Below the pieces are notes generated by a model. That model was not told the origin of the DNA. It searched no databases and was given only the letters and a program-made list of their open reading frames with translations. Made by a program: the position numbers and the translations under genes. A stretch of DNA of 64,000 bases from JBDSWU01 sp038230395 (GTDB lineage Bacteria; Patescibacteriota; Saccharimonadia; Saccharimonadales; UBA4665), in the NCBI GenBank assembly GCA_038230395.1, contig JBBRNI010000006.1:1-64000 (forward strand), read 5' to 3'. The stretch's first letter is position 1. Every line of letters starts with the position of its first letter. Below are positions 16,492-24,720 of the stretch, one piece after another.

Positions 16492-16805
16492 TGAATGCTA
16501 TTAATACATCGCTAACAACATCTGGAAATAGCGTAGCCGTGCGGCTGCCAAAAGACCTACTACGTATAAGTGGCCTCGGTAAAGAGGTCACTTTGGAGGC
16601 TAAGAATGGCAAAATTATTATTAGTAAAGCCATCAATGCTCGAGAAACCTGGGATCAGCAAATCCAAGACTTGGTCACTAAGCATGGTGATCCCACCCTG
16701 GAGTTTGGAGATATATACACGCCCGCGTCTGACAGTTTTGAAGACTTAGCTTGGAACGGTCCATCATTTGAAGAGTGGAAGCAGAGTAATGACAGACTTT
16801 CCTAG
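16491..16805 (+). CDS. mazE: AbrB/MazE-type antitoxin
   Basis: 104 residues. The N-terminal swapped-hairpin AbrB/MazE DNA-binding domain is recognisable in NSVAVRLPKDLLRISGL, followed by VTLEAKNGKIIISK. The acidic, flexible C-terminal half (FEDLAWNGPSFEEWKQ) probably wraps the toxin. It overlaps the downstream toxin gene by 17 bases. A -10 box ends six bases before the ATG and no Shine-Dalgarno sequence is present, so it should be made from a leaderless mRNA. The palindromes over the -10 are its likely operator. Confidence 0.85.
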   Translation: MNAINTSLTTSGNSVAVRLPKDLLRISGLGKEVTLEAKNGKIIISKAINARETWDQQIQDLVTKHGDPTLEFGDIYTPASDSFEDLAWNGPSFEEWKQSNDRLS

Positions 16806-17115
16806 GCAGGGATCGATCTACTGGTTTGATCCTGAGCCGGTAGAGGGGTCCGAACTACGAAAAATCCGACCTTGTATTGTGGTAACACCAGACGAGATGA
16901 ATAAAAGCTTACGAACAGTGATAGTCGTGCCACTGACTTCTACTGTCCAAGCTTGGCCCTTCCGATTAACTGTAAGCTTGCTTGGTCAACAATCGAGCGC
17001 GGCTTGTGATCAGTTACGAGCGGTTGATAAAGCCAGACTCAAAGCGCGTATTGGCAGCCTAAAAAACTCCGATAATCAGAGGCTTTTTAGCTTACTACAA
17101 ACTATGTTATCGTAA
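16789..17115 (+). CDS. mazF: MazF/PemK-type endoribonuclease toxin
   Basis: 108 residues, the usual MazF length. The motifs QGSIYWFDPEPVEGSELRKI, RPCIVVTPDEMN, VVPLTSTVQ and CDQLRAVDKARL match the family; the conserved Arg/Thr of the RNA-cutting site are present in KIRPCIVV and VVPLTST. MazF enzymes cut mRNA at short motifs and are held inactive by MazE. A GTG-like upstream extension to 16768 is possible, but the ATG at 16789 aligns with the family start and overlaps mazE, indicating translational coupling. Confidence 0.9.
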   Translation: MTDFPRQGSIYWFDPEPVEGSELRKIRPCIVVTPDEMNKSLRTVIVVPLTSTVQAWPFRLTVSLLGQQSSAACDQLRAVDKARLKARIGSLKNSDNQRLFSLLQTMLS

Positions 17116-17119
17116 AATA

Positions 17120-17626
17120 CTATTCGGAGTGTTGTTGGGTAAAGTAGTTGATCTCATTGACAATGTCGAGCAAGGCTTGAGCGCGCGTCTTTTCGTCGGG
17201 GATCGACTGAGCTGCGGTATATGCGTCTTTGACCAACTTTTGGTCATCACTGGCCTGGATCATCATCATAGTTGTGCGGAAGCGCTCTTCGGGGGATTGA
17301 TCAAGGTGGCTGACAAGTGGCATTAGCTGGCTGAGGGCGCGCTGCTTAATGTCGGCTAAATCTGTAGGGATATCTTCGGGAGCAATGGGAGTACTGGTAT
17401 CCCAAGCGGTACTTGGGGTGGCGCTGTCAGGCGCTGCAGCATCGGTAGTCGGTGCATCTGTGGGGGTTCCATCATCACCTAGCGGTGAGCCTGGGTGTTG
17501 CCAATTAGGGGCAGAAGCCGGTGTTACCACTGCAGGTGGTTGATCAGCTAGTACGCCATCAATTGATTTCTCAGGTATCGACGCCGTGTCTTTTTGATCA
17601 GTATCTTGTTGCTGTTGGCCAAACAT
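17120..17626 (-). CDS. Pro/Asp/Thr-rich protein with a C-terminal helical domain shared with the 11953 gene
   Basis: 168 residues, function unknown. Residues 1-85 are low complexity and rich in Pro, Thr, Asp, Ala and Gln, likely disordered. Residues about 86-168 form a helical domain that aligns by eye with the 11953-12297 protein. There is no signal peptide or membrane segment. A strong Shine-Dalgarno-like run GGGGGTGGG lies four bases before the ATG. It is convergent with mazF, with only four bases between the stop codons. Confidence 0.75.
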   Translation of the reverse strand: MFGQQQQDTDQKDTASIPEKSIDGVLADQPPAVVTPASAPNWQHPGSPLGDDGTPTDAPTTDAAAPDSATPSTAWDTSTPIAPEDIPTDLADIKQRALSQLMPLVSHLDQSPEERFRTTMMMIQASDDQKLVKDAYTAAQSIPDEKTRAQALLDIVNEINYFTQQHSE

Positions 17627-17710
17627 TATCCCACCCCCTGAAGTACTTGTTATGCTTAGGTTATACTATATACACCATACCCGTAATCACACAAGAACTT
17701 TGGAGGAATT

Positions 17711-18736
17711 ATGCTTGATGACCTAAAAATGATTCATGAACGTGACGCTCAGGATGCGCTTGGTATTGCGCAGAAGCAATGGCAGCAGTTGGGCCATGAA
17801 TATGACGTTCAGATCACGCCAACACCGATCACGCGCGTTGTGTTCGCTGGCATGGGCGGTTCGGCTCTAGCAGCGCTCGTTGGGCAGAGCTGGCCAAGCT
17901 TTGGCTTGCCATTCGAGATTTGTCGTAATTATGATATTCCAAGTTACGTCGATGCCAACACATTAGTTTTTGCCTCAAGTTACTCCGGTAACACCGAAGA
18001 ATCGATCAGTGCTTTGCACCAAGCTGAAGAAAAGGGGGCGCCGATTATTGTTATTGCCAGTGGCGGTAAATTGTCTGAGATCGCCGCCGAAAAGGGCTAC
18101 CCATTTCTGCAGGTACCATCTGGTCTGCAGCCACGTCATGCCTTGCTATACATGCTCAAAGCCTTGCTTGTCGCCACCGATGCCTACGGTATTACCAACT
18201 CAAAAGCTGCTGAGCTCAGTGCCAAGGCTGATTATTTGCAACAAGCAACTGCCGCCTGGGCGCCCACCGTGCCAACAGAACATAACTACGCCAAGCAGTT
18301 AGCTCAAGAAGTTATTGGCAAATCAGTTGTTATATATGGTGGCCCCAAGATGGGACCAGCCGCCTACAAGTGGAAGATTAGCTTTAACGAGAACGCCAAG
18401 CAGATTGCCTGGACCAATCAATTTCCAGAGTTCAATCACAACGAATTTTTGGGTTGGACCAAGCAGCCAACCGACAAGCCTTACGCTGTCATCGATTTGC
18501 GTAGTAATTTAGAGCACCCTCGAGTTCAAAAACGTTTTGAAGTATCTGAGCGATTACTATCGGGCATGCGCCCCAGCCCCTTGAGTGTGCAAGCACAGGG
18601 CAATGACTTACTGGAGCAGCTGCTCTGGATCATCGCGCTTGGTGATTTTGTCAGCCTGTACACGGCTTTACTTAATGGACTCAACCCAACACCAGTCGAT
18701 CTGATCGAAACTTTCAAAAAGAGCCTCGACGACTAA
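17711..18736 (+). CDS. Bifunctional phosphoglucose/phosphomannose isomerase
   Basis: SIS-domain isomerase of the archaeal/bacterial PGI-PMI family, interconverting glucose-6-P or mannose-6-P with fructose-6-P. It is 341 residues, typical of the bifunctional family and much shorter than classic Pgi. The first SIS domain has FAGMGGSALAA and SSYSGNTEES (about residue 90); GLQPRHALLYML carries the conserved Arg; the C-terminal EFNHNEFLGW carries the catalytic His (about 241). TTTGGAGGAATT is a good ribosome binding site. It may feed hexose phosphates to the trehalose pathway encoded at 39331 (inference). Confidence 0.9.
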   Translation: MLDDLKMIHERDAQDALGIAQKQWQQLGHEYDVQITPTPITRVVFAGMGGSALAALVGQSWPSFGLPFEICRNYDIPSYVDANTLVFASSYSGNTEESISALHQAEEKGAPIIVIASGGKLSEIAAEKGYPFLQVPSGLQPRHALLYMLKALLVATDAYGITNSKAAELSAKADYLQQATAAWAPTVPTEHNYAKQLAQEVIGKSVVIYGGPKMGPAAYKWKISFNENAKQIAWTNQFPEFNHNEFLGWTKQPTDKPYAVIDLRSNLEHPRVQKRFEVSERLLSGMRPSPLSVQAQGNDLLEQLLWIIALGDFVSLYTALLNGLNPTPVDLIETFKKSLDD

Positions 18737-18825
18737 TTTGGGGACTAACTCGACGATTAGAAATACTCATTTCCTAAAAACCTTGTGCTTGCATCTGTTA
18801 TGTGTCACTGATACACTCACTCGAA

Positions 18826-18990
18826 ATGAAGTTATTTTTGGTGCTTTTAATACTAGTCAGCAGCTACATCTACATGCTGTTGCACACAACTAATTTTGTA
18901 TTGGGCCAAACCCAACGATTGGAGCAAACCTATCAGTATGTTGCCAGTCATACTGAATACCATGACGAACAACTGACTACTGGTCGTTAA
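18826..18990 (+). CDS. Tiny single-helix membrane protein
   Basis: 54 residues: a hydrophobic helix (KLFLVLLILVSSYIYMLLH) and a short polar C-terminal tail with a coiled-coil look (QTQRLEQTYQYV). Unrecognised. A longer frame begins at 18802, but TTGCAT (18790-18795), 16 bases and TACACT (18812-18817) form a promoter ending eight bases before the ATG at 18826, which decides the start. Confidence 0.5.
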   Translation: MKLFLVLLILVSSYIYMLLHTTNFVLGQTQRLEQTYQYVASHTEYHDEQLTTGR

Positions 18991-19029
18991 AGCTCACTCC
19001 AGAGAAACTGGCAGGGGTATAATTAACCC

Positions 19030-19701
19030 ATGAAGCGCATTCGGTCTGCTCGCATTTATTTTTTGCTGGCCCTTAGTGGCTCGGGTTTCGTTAGCTTAGG
19101 CTTTTTTGGTTACGGCGCGCTCCAGAACCATAGCTTGGAGTTTTCTTATTTAGTCTGGAATCTATTTTTGGCTTGGCTGCCATTAATATTCGCTCTGCGT
19201 CTGACGAGGGTGCTGAAGCATAAACTGTGGTCGAGCTGGGAGGCCTTAGGCTACAGCGTATTGTGGCTGATATTTTTACCAAATAGTTTTTACATGATTA
19301 GCGACTTTATACATCTGCAGGACGTTAGCCGGGTTAACCTGCTCTACGACGCGGTAATGTTCACGTCGTTTATATATAGTGGTGTAGTTGTTGGATTTAC
19401 CAGTTTGTATCTAGTACATGTTCAGTTGCACCGTCGGATGGCGCCGCGTAAGGCCAGTGTTTTGATGGCGGCCACGCTACTAGTCTGTAGTTTTGCTATT
19501 TATGTCGGCCGCGATCTGCGCTGGAATAGCTGGGATATTTTGACCAACCCTGGGGGTTTACTGTTTGATCTGTCCGATAGGCTGATGCATCCTTCTAGCT
19601 ATCCAGCGATGTTCACGACAGTTATTAGCTTCTTGGTGTTACTTGCTAGCATGTATAACTTGGTCTGGCATGGCATACGGCTACTTAACAAATCTCAATA
19701 G
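19030..19701 (+). CDS. DUF1361-type integral membrane protein
   Basis: 223 residues with six to seven hydrophobic helices. The motifs WLIFLPNSFYMISDFIHL, LLYDAVMFTS and YVGRDLRWNSWDILTNP are characteristic of the DUF1361 family, whose function is unknown. TATAAT (19018-19023) ends six bases before the ATG, with no Shine-Dalgarno sequence. Its operon partner, if any, is the tiny 18826 gene. Confidence 0.85.
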   Translation: MKRIRSARIYFLLALSGSGFVSLGFFGYGALQNHSLEFSYLVWNLFLAWLPLIFALRLTRVLKHKLWSSWEALGYSVLWLIFLPNSFYMISDFIHLQDVSRVNLLYDAVMFTSFIYSGVVVGFTSLYLVHVQLHRRMAPRKASVLMAATLLVCSFAIYVGRDLRWNSWDILTNPGGLLFDLSDRLMHPSSYPAMFTTVISFLVLLASMYNLVWHGIRLLNKSQ

Positions 19702-19741
19702 TGGGCGCCATGTCTCAGCTAATCTGATATATTAGGGTTAC

Positions 19742-19756
19742 ATGAGACAGATATGA
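19742..19756 (+). other. Four-codon leader ORF overlapping the argS start
   Basis: ATG AGA CAG ATA TGA (Met-Arg-Gln-Ile-stop). TATATT at 19728-19733 ends eight bases before this ATG, and its TGA overlaps the argS ATG in an ATGA. If the transcript is leaderless, ribosomes would begin here and restart at argS. The presence of an Arg codon in front of the Arg-tRNA synthetase gene is suggestive only. Confidence 0.4.
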
Positions 19757-21435
19757 GAGATGAACTCGCCGCGGCGATAGCCCAGGCTATAACCGAATTG
19801 TTCAACGTTACGATAAGCGTTGAATTAAGCCGACCTGATGAGCAGTTCGGCGACTTTGCTACCAATGTCGCGTTACAACTTACTAAGCAGGTGGGCCAGA
19901 ATCCGCGGGCTATCGCTGAGAGCCTACAGCCAAAGCTGGCTGACAGCCTGCACGAGTGGGTGAGTGAAGTGACGATCGCTGGGCCTGGCTTTTTAAATCT
20001 CCGCCTGCGCGATGAAGCACTAATACGGATGGCCGTACCAGCGGTACCGAGTGGATGGACGGGTAAAGTCGTAGTTGCTGAGTACTCTGACCCAAATCCC
20101 TTCAAAGTCCTCCATGCTGGCCACCTATATACCAGCTTAGTTGGTGACGTTGTCGCCAACTTATTAGAGCTTGCTGGAGCTACTGTGCACCGCGTTAACT
20201 TCGGTGGTGACGTTGGTATGCACGTTGGTAAAACTATGTGGGCTATCGTGCACGAGCTGGGTGGTGAGCACCCGGATAAGCTCATTGCTATACCTGATGA
20301 TCAGAAACTGGAGTGGGTCAGCCAGCGTTATGTCACTGGTAACGAAAAATACGACGACGACGTAGCTGCGAAAGCGGAGATGATATCACTAAATAAACAG
20401 GTGTATGCCATACATGCCGAGCACGATACTAGCAGCCCCTTGGCTCAGATATATTGGACTTGCCGACAGTGGAGCTACGATGGTTTTGATGCTTTGTACG
20501 AGCGACTCGGTATGAAGCCCTTCGAAAAGTATTACCCAGAGAGTGAAGTTTCAGACTTAGGACTTGCGACAGTCAAGGCGCACATCGGACCAGTTTACGA
20601 AGAATCTGAGGGGGCGGTTATATTCCGCGGCGAGCCGTTCGGCTTGTTTACTCAGGTTTTTATCAATGGTGAGGGCCTACCAACCTATGCCGCCAAGGAC
20701 GTCGGGCTGATCCAGCATAAGTTTCAAGATTACCACTACGATAGTTCATTCATCATTACTGATAGCTCCCAAAAAGATCATGTAGCAGTGGTTATGAAAA
20801 GCGTCGAGCAGTTTGAGCCCGAGCTGGTATCCCGAACCATTCACAAAACCCATGGCCGTATCAAGCTTGCTGGCGGCGTTAAAATGAGTAGCCGCAAAGG
20901 TAATGTTTTGTCGGCCAGCGCCATCCTAGACGCCACTCAGCAGGCCAACCAAGCTGCCCGCGGCGAGAGCCAAGACCAGACGGTACTGGGAGCTGTTCGC
21001 TACTCATTCCTCAAAAACCGCATTGGTAGCGACATCATTTATGATCCAGCGGAGTCAGTGAGTTTGGAGGGGAACAGCGGACCATACTTGCAATACGCTC
21101 ACGCTCGAGCTAGGTCTATTTTGCGAAAGGCTGGCCTTAGTGACGACTACAACTTCGATATAATCGACGAACCCCTAGAGGCTGCCGAACGCAGTTTGGT
21201 ACGTAAGATCTCTGAATATTCTGAAGTGCTGGAGCGGGCAATTACAGAGCTGATGCCACATCATATTTGTGGATACTTGTATGAGCTTGCGCAAGAGTTT
21301 AACCGATTCTATGAGCATAATAGAGTTGTTGATGACCCTCGCCAGGCACTACGTCTCGGCTTGGTTACCCGCTACGCAAATACTCTCAAAGCCGGGCTCA
21401 AGTTGCTTGGTATCACCGCCCCAGAACAGATGTAA
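19753..21435 (+). CDS. argS: Arginyl-tRNA synthetase
   Basis: Class I synthetase charging tRNA-Arg. The N-terminal Add-1 domain (about 1-105) is followed by the HIGH signature in SDPNPFKVLHAGHLYTS (about residue 120). The KMSKS-like loop is GGVKMSSRKGN (about residue 377), as in most ArgRS. The C-terminal DALR anticodon domain is present (YLYELAQEFNRFYEHNRV). 560 residues is normal. The start overlaps a four-codon leader ORF by ATGA, and there is no Shine-Dalgarno sequence of its own. Confidence 0.97.
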   Translation: MRDELAAAIAQAITELFNVTISVELSRPDEQFGDFATNVALQLTKQVGQNPRAIAESLQPKLADSLHEWVSEVTIAGPGFLNLRLRDEALIRMAVPAVPSGWTGKVVVAEYSDPNPFKVLHAGHLYTSLVGDVVANLLELAGATVHRVNFGGDVGMHVGKTMWAIVHELGGEHPDKLIAIPDDQKLEWVSQRYVTGNEKYDDDVAAKAEMISLNKQVYAIHAEHDTSSPLAQIYWTCRQWSYDGFDALYERLGMKPFEKYYPESEVSDLGLATVKAHIGPVYEESEGAVIFRGEPFGLFTQVFINGEGLPTYAAKDVGLIQHKFQDYHYDSSFIITDSSQKDHVAVVMKSVEQFEPELVSRTIHKTHGRIKLAGGVKMSSRKGNVLSASAILDATQQANQAARGESQDQTVLGAVRYSFLKNRIGSDIIYDPAESVSLEGNSGPYLQYAHARARSILRKAGLSDDYNFDIIDEPLEAAERSLVRKISEYSEVLERAITELMPHHICGYLYELAQEFNRFYEHNRVVDDPRQALRLGLVTRYANTLKAGLKLLGITAPEQM

Positions 21436-21476
21436 CCACACCTGTGTGCTAAAATTAATGTACGAATGGAGGCGCA

Positions 21477-21890
21477 ATGAAAGACATGACCGACGATGAT
21501 TGGAAGCAAAAGCTAACACCTGAGCAATACCATATACTGCGTGAAAAGGGGACTGAACACCCAGGTTCCGGCACGCTGTTATACAACGACGCGGCTGGTG
21601 ATTATACCTGCGCCGCTTGTGGTCAAGTCGTCTTCCATAGTACTAGTAAATACGAATCCACGATCCCAGGCCTGATTGGCTGGCCAAGTTTTTCGGAAGC
21701 CGCCGATGATGGAGCCGTTAAGCTCGTTGATGATAAGAGTATGTTCATGCACCGCATAGAAGCATTATGTGGTAATTGTGGTGGTCACCTTGGTCACTTG
21801 TTTGATGACAAAAGTTCACCAAATGGCAAGCACTTCTGTATTAATTCCACGGCTCTAGATTTTAACGAAAAGACCGAAAAGAAGGCCTAG
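21477..21890 (+). CDS. msrB: Peptide-methionine (R)-S-oxide reductase
   Basis: Repairs the R isomer of methionine sulfoxide in proteins. 137 residues. Both zinc-binding CxxC pairs are present (CAACG and CGNCGG). GWPSF, HRIEA and GGHLGHLFDD match the family, and the catalytic Cys lies in HFCINSTALDF. GGAGG stands five bases before the ATG. Its stop overlaps that of the convergent HxlR gene in a CTAG. Together with the FMN reductase nearby it suggests a small redox-stress cluster (inference). Confidence 0.95.
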   Translation: MKDMTDDDWKQKLTPEQYHILREKGTEHPGSGTLLYNDAAGDYTCAACGQVVFHSTSKYESTIPGLIGWPSFSEAADDGAVKLVDDKSMFMHRIEALCGNCGGHLGHLFDDKSSPNGKHFCINSTALDFNEKTEKKA

Positions 21891-22231
21891 CACTCAGGCG
21901 AGCGGTAGTACTTGTTCCCCCAAGTCGCCATTTGGCGTAGTACCGGTATGAGGTCACGACCCTTATCAGTCAGGTCATATTCACAGCGTGGAGGAACCTC
22001 GGCATACATTTTGCGGGTGATTATGCCATGCGTTTCGAGGTCGTCTAAGCGTTGGCTTAGTGTACGTGGATTGATGGTACCAACGGACTTTTCTAGTTCT
22101 CCAAAGCGTTTCGCCCCTGATGTTAGGTCGCGTAGGATGAGCGCTGTCCATTTACTGCCAATGATTTCCATGGCACTAGCAATACAGCCGATATGCGGCT
22201 CAAGTGGCTTGGTGGTAACAGAAGATTTCAT
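21887..22231 (-). CDS. HxlR-family winged-helix regulator
   Basis: 114 residues. CIASAMEIIGSKWTALILRD, LTSGAKRFGELEKSVGTINP and RTLSQRLDDLETHGIITRK are hallmarks of HxlR/MarR-like regulators; a conserved N-terminal Cys (in HIGCIASA) is often the redox sensor in this family. TATAGT (22239-22244, minus strand) ends seven bases before the ATG. It is divergent from the FMN reductase gene, the usual arrangement for an HxlR regulator and its target. An inverted repeat at 22276-22319 could be its operator. Confidence 0.93.
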   Translation of the reverse strand: MKSSVTTKPLEPHIGCIASAMEIIGSKWTALILRDLTSGAKRFGELEKSVGTINPRTLSQRLDDLETHGIITRKMYAEVPPRCEYDLTDKGRDLIPVLRQMATWGNKYYRSPEC

Positions 22232-22275
22232 ATATTTAACTATATATTATTTAAGTATCAATTAATACTTTACAA

Positions 22276-22319
22276 TGTATAGTAATGCATTTATACTGAA
22301 GTAGTACTAATACTATACA
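22276..22319. promoter_or_regulatory. Inverted repeat between hxlR and the FMN reductase gene
   Basis: TGTATAGTA (22276-22284) and TACTATACA (22311-22319) are perfect 9-bp inverted repeats separated by 26 bases in the AT-rich divergent promoter region. TATACT at 22292-22297 lies between them. Candidate HxlR operator. Confidence 0.5.
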
Positions 22320-22343
22320 TAATATACCGCAGGAGAATCAAGC

Positions 22344-22925
22344 GTGAAATTACAGATTATCGTTGGATCAACCCGCCCCGGTCGTATGACTGACCGAGTA
22401 GCCAAATGGGTGGCTCAGCAAGCCGCGACTCTCGAAGAAGTCGAGCTCGAAGTCGTTGACTTAGCAGATTACGAACTACCATTTTTCGATGAAGCTATTA
22501 GCCCACGCTATAACCCAAATCGTGTGCCAAACGCTGTAGCAAAAAAGTGGTTAGCCAAACTCAGTGAAGGCGACGCCTACGTGTTCGTGACTCCCGAGTA
22601 TAACCACTCAATAACCGGTGCGCTCAAAAATGCACTCGACTACGTCGATTACCAGTTTACCCACAAACCTGCCGCCGTTGTTTCACATGGTAGCGTTGGT
22701 GGCGCCCGCGCCGCTGAACAGCTCAAACTAATACTACTTGAAGTCGGGTTGGTAGTTGTTCCAAAGGCTGTAGCTTTTGTCGGTATGTTAGGTATGAATC
22801 CTGTCATTGAAGAAAACGGTGACTTGCAACAGGATGTCAAAGACCAGCCTTATGGCCCACAAACAGCTCTAGCCGGAGCACTTACCGAACTCAAATGGTA
22901 TGGTGACGCACTTAGCGCTGCCTGA
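22344..22925 (+). CDS. NADPH-dependent FMN reductase family protein
   Basis: 193-residue flavodoxin-like reductase. The FMN-phosphate loop GSTRPGR is at residues 8-14, and VTPEYNHSITGALKNALDY is the classic NADPH-FMN-reductase/azoreductase motif. It starts with GTG after AGGAG. It is divergent from the HxlR regulator and ends with a strong terminator, so it is a single-gene unit probably induced by electrophile or redox stress (inference). Confidence 0.93.
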   Translation: MKLQIIVGSTRPGRMTDRVAKWVAQQAATLEEVELEVVDLADYELPFFDEAISPRYNPNRVPNAVAKKWLAKLSEGDAYVFVTPEYNHSITGALKNALDYVDYQFTHKPAAVVSHGSVGGARAAEQLKLILLEVGLVVVPKAVAFVGMLGMNPVIEENGDLQQDVKDQPYGPQTALAGALTELKWYGDALSAA

Positions 22926-22958
22926 TCATAACAGCTTAAGTTTGAAAGACTTTTGTGT

Positions 22959-23006
22959 AAACCCGACCCCCAACCGACCCTAACCAGCAGAGTCGGGTTT
23001 TTGTTT
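22959..23006 (+). terminator. Rho-independent terminator after the FMN reductase gene
   Basis: AAACCCGAC pairs perfectly with GTCGGGTTT across a 24-base loop and is followed by TTGTTT. Confidence 0.75.
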
Positions 23007-23048
23007 AGGGCTCTGACAAGGCTATAATAGTCGTAATGATTGATACAC

Positions 23049-23600
23049 ATGACTGATAAACCCGCGCTCCCAACTAAATTGCTTTGGGTTGATCTAGAGA
23101 TGACAGGTCTGGACAGCGAACAGGATGTGATTTTAGAAATTGCCGCTGAAATCACTGATTTCAATTTCAAAACGCTTGCCAGCTACGAGGCAATCGTCAA
23201 GCAGCCCAAAGAGCTGGTCGCAGACCGCATGCAAAAGAATATTTGGTGGTCTGATTATCCGGCGAATCGCGACGAGTTTATGCGCAAAATGGACGACGGC
23301 AAACCAAGTGAGCAAGTAGAGCGTGAGCTGATCGAGCTAATTGAACAACAATTTGGTACAGAACCGGCAATCCTTAGTGGTAATAGCATTCATTCTGACC
23401 GTGGGTTTATAAAGCACTGGTGGCCGCAACTAGATCTTAAACTTCATTACCGCATGCTTGACGTTAGCTCTCTCAAAATAGTTATGCAAGGCAAGTACGG
23501 CGTTGAGTTTGAGAAAAATAACGCCCATCGAGCATTTGATGATATCCAGGCTTCAATCGCCGAATTACAGTTCTACTTGGAGTGGTTTCATTCTAATTAA
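23049..23600 (+). CDS. orn: Oligoribonuclease
   Basis: DEDDh 3'-5' exonuclease that degrades short RNA oligonucleotides to mononucleotides. Residues: Asp and Glu in LLWVDLEMTGLD, Asp in SGNSIHSDRGFIK, and His/Asp in NAHRAFDDIQASI. About 183 residues, normal length. A TTG three codons upstream (23040) is in frame, but the ATG at 23049 fits the family. TATAAT lies at 23023-23028. With PNPase and RNase J in the same window, most of the mRNA decay pathway is visible here. Confidence 0.95.
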   Translation: MTDKPALPTKLLWVDLEMTGLDSEQDVILEIAAEITDFNFKTLASYEAIVKQPKELVADRMQKNIWWSDYPANRDEFMRKMDDGKPSEQVERELIELIEQQFGTEPAILSGNSIHSDRGFIKHWWPQLDLKLHYRMLDVSSLKIVMQGKYGVEFEKNNAHRAFDDIQASIAELQFYLEWFHSN

Positions 23601-23662
23601 TAGCACGGTATTATAAGCGCTCATGCTTCTCATTAGTAGCTAAATCGTCTACAGTGGTGGTA

Positions 23663-24007
23663 ATGGATCACAAAACTGTCGAAGATTATATTTTGAGCAT
23701 GCCAAATGCTTGGCTTGATTATCCGTTTGGCGAAGGCGTTGGCGTCTACAAAGTTGGCGGCTCACCGACCGACAAAGAGGCAGGCAAGATGTTCGCACTG
23801 ATTAGTGAAGCCAAAAATCCGCTTCAACTAAGCCTCAAATGTGACCCCACACTGAGCAAGCTGCTACGTGAAAAGTACGAAACTGTTATGGAAGGTTACC
23901 ACCTCAACAAAAAACACTGGATAACCATCGTGCTTTCAGGCCAATTAAGCTGGGAAGAAGTTCAGGCCCAAATTCGCCATAGTTATATACTGGTCGAAGC
24001 TAGTTAA
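23663..24007 (+). CDS. MmcQ/YjbR family protein
   Basis: About 114 residues. TVEDYILSMPNAWLDYPFGEGVGVYKV, KMFALI, LSLKCDP and MEGYHLNKKHWITIVL match the MmcQ/YjbR family (double-wing fold, DNA-binding-like, function poorly known). TACAGT (23650-23655) ends seven bases before the ATG at 23663, which is preferred over the GTG at 23654. The 3' end overlaps the convergent 24000 gene by eight bases. Confidence 0.88.
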   Translation: MDHKTVEDYILSMPNAWLDYPFGEGVGVYKVGGSPTDKEAGKMFALISEAKNPLQLSLKCDPTLSKLLREKYETVMEGYHLNKKHWITIVLSGQLSWEEVQAQIRHSYILVEAS

Positions 24008-24629
24008 CAGCGCTCAACTGTTGTGTCAGCAAAACTGCTGAATTATAGTCATCCGTCAGCAGCTTACGGCCGTTTACGCCGGTGGTTTGGTTGTAGGCAA
24101 ACTTCAAGGCAGACTGGTAGTCCGCTAGCTGACTTTTCATAATGTCCTGGAAGGTTAGGTCATATGTGCTAGCCGCCGCGGCGTTAGCCAACTGCGTGTC
24201 TAGTGACGGCTTAACCTTTAATATTAGCTGTTTTTTTGATATTTTTTGATGCAGTTTGGTAGCGTAGCTGAGTAATTGGGTCTTCTCGCTAGCAATAACT
24301 AGATTACTGGTGACGGCAAAGTTTAAGTTAGTGCCAGAAATCCCTTGTTGCTGAGTGGCGGCGGTCGTGAGGTGTAGTATAGCCTCTTGGTCTTGGGCAA
24401 CGTGCAGTAGAGCTGCGCTGTTGCTACCACCCGAAATAAGCCCTTTTATGATGGAAAAGGCAATGATCAGCACTATCAGTCCGACTCCAACCACCAAAAT
24501 ACGACCTAGCATGGAGCCACCTGCTAATGGAAGCTTGCGTGGCGTAGGCTGTGGATTAACAATAAAATCGTAGTTTGGTTGGACAACAGGGGGTTGAGGG
24601 GCGCCATAACTGGGTTGCTGTGGTTGCAT
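24000..24629 (-). CDS. Single-pass membrane protein with a cytoplasmic Pro/Gln-rich tail
   Basis: 209 residues, family unknown. The N-terminal 40 residues are Pro/Gln-rich (QPQQPSYGAPQPP...), then comes one transmembrane helix (about 45-65, LVVGVGLIVLIIAFSII), then an extracytoplasmic Ala/Gln/Thr-rich helical domain. This architecture (Pro-rich tail, one helix, helical ectodomain) is common among Saccharibacterial surface proteins (general knowledge). It starts next to, and divergent from, the 24721 gene. Confidence 0.7.
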   Translation of the reverse strand: MQPQQPSYGAPQPPVVQPNYDFIVNPQPTPRKLPLAGGSMLGRILVVGVGLIVLIIAFSIIKGLISGGSNSAALLHVAQDQEAILHLTTAATQQQGISGTNLNFAVTSNLVIASEKTQLLSYATKLHQKISKKQLILKVKPSLDTQLANAAAASTYDLTFQDIMKSQLADYQSALKFAYNQTTGVNGRKLLTDDYNSAVLLTQQLSAVN

Positions 24630-24720
24630 GGTTCTATTTAACCATAAGAGACATCAGCAGCCCAGCTACCAATCAAGTCATAGGACACTGTCTGTGCTAG
24701 AATACGGCTTAGATTTACTT

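Noticed and set aside
18720..18780. Short direct repeats TCGACGACTAA / TCGACGATTAG behind the PGI/PMI gene
   Set aside because: Only two imperfect 11-base copies, one of which includes the stop codon; consistent with chance.
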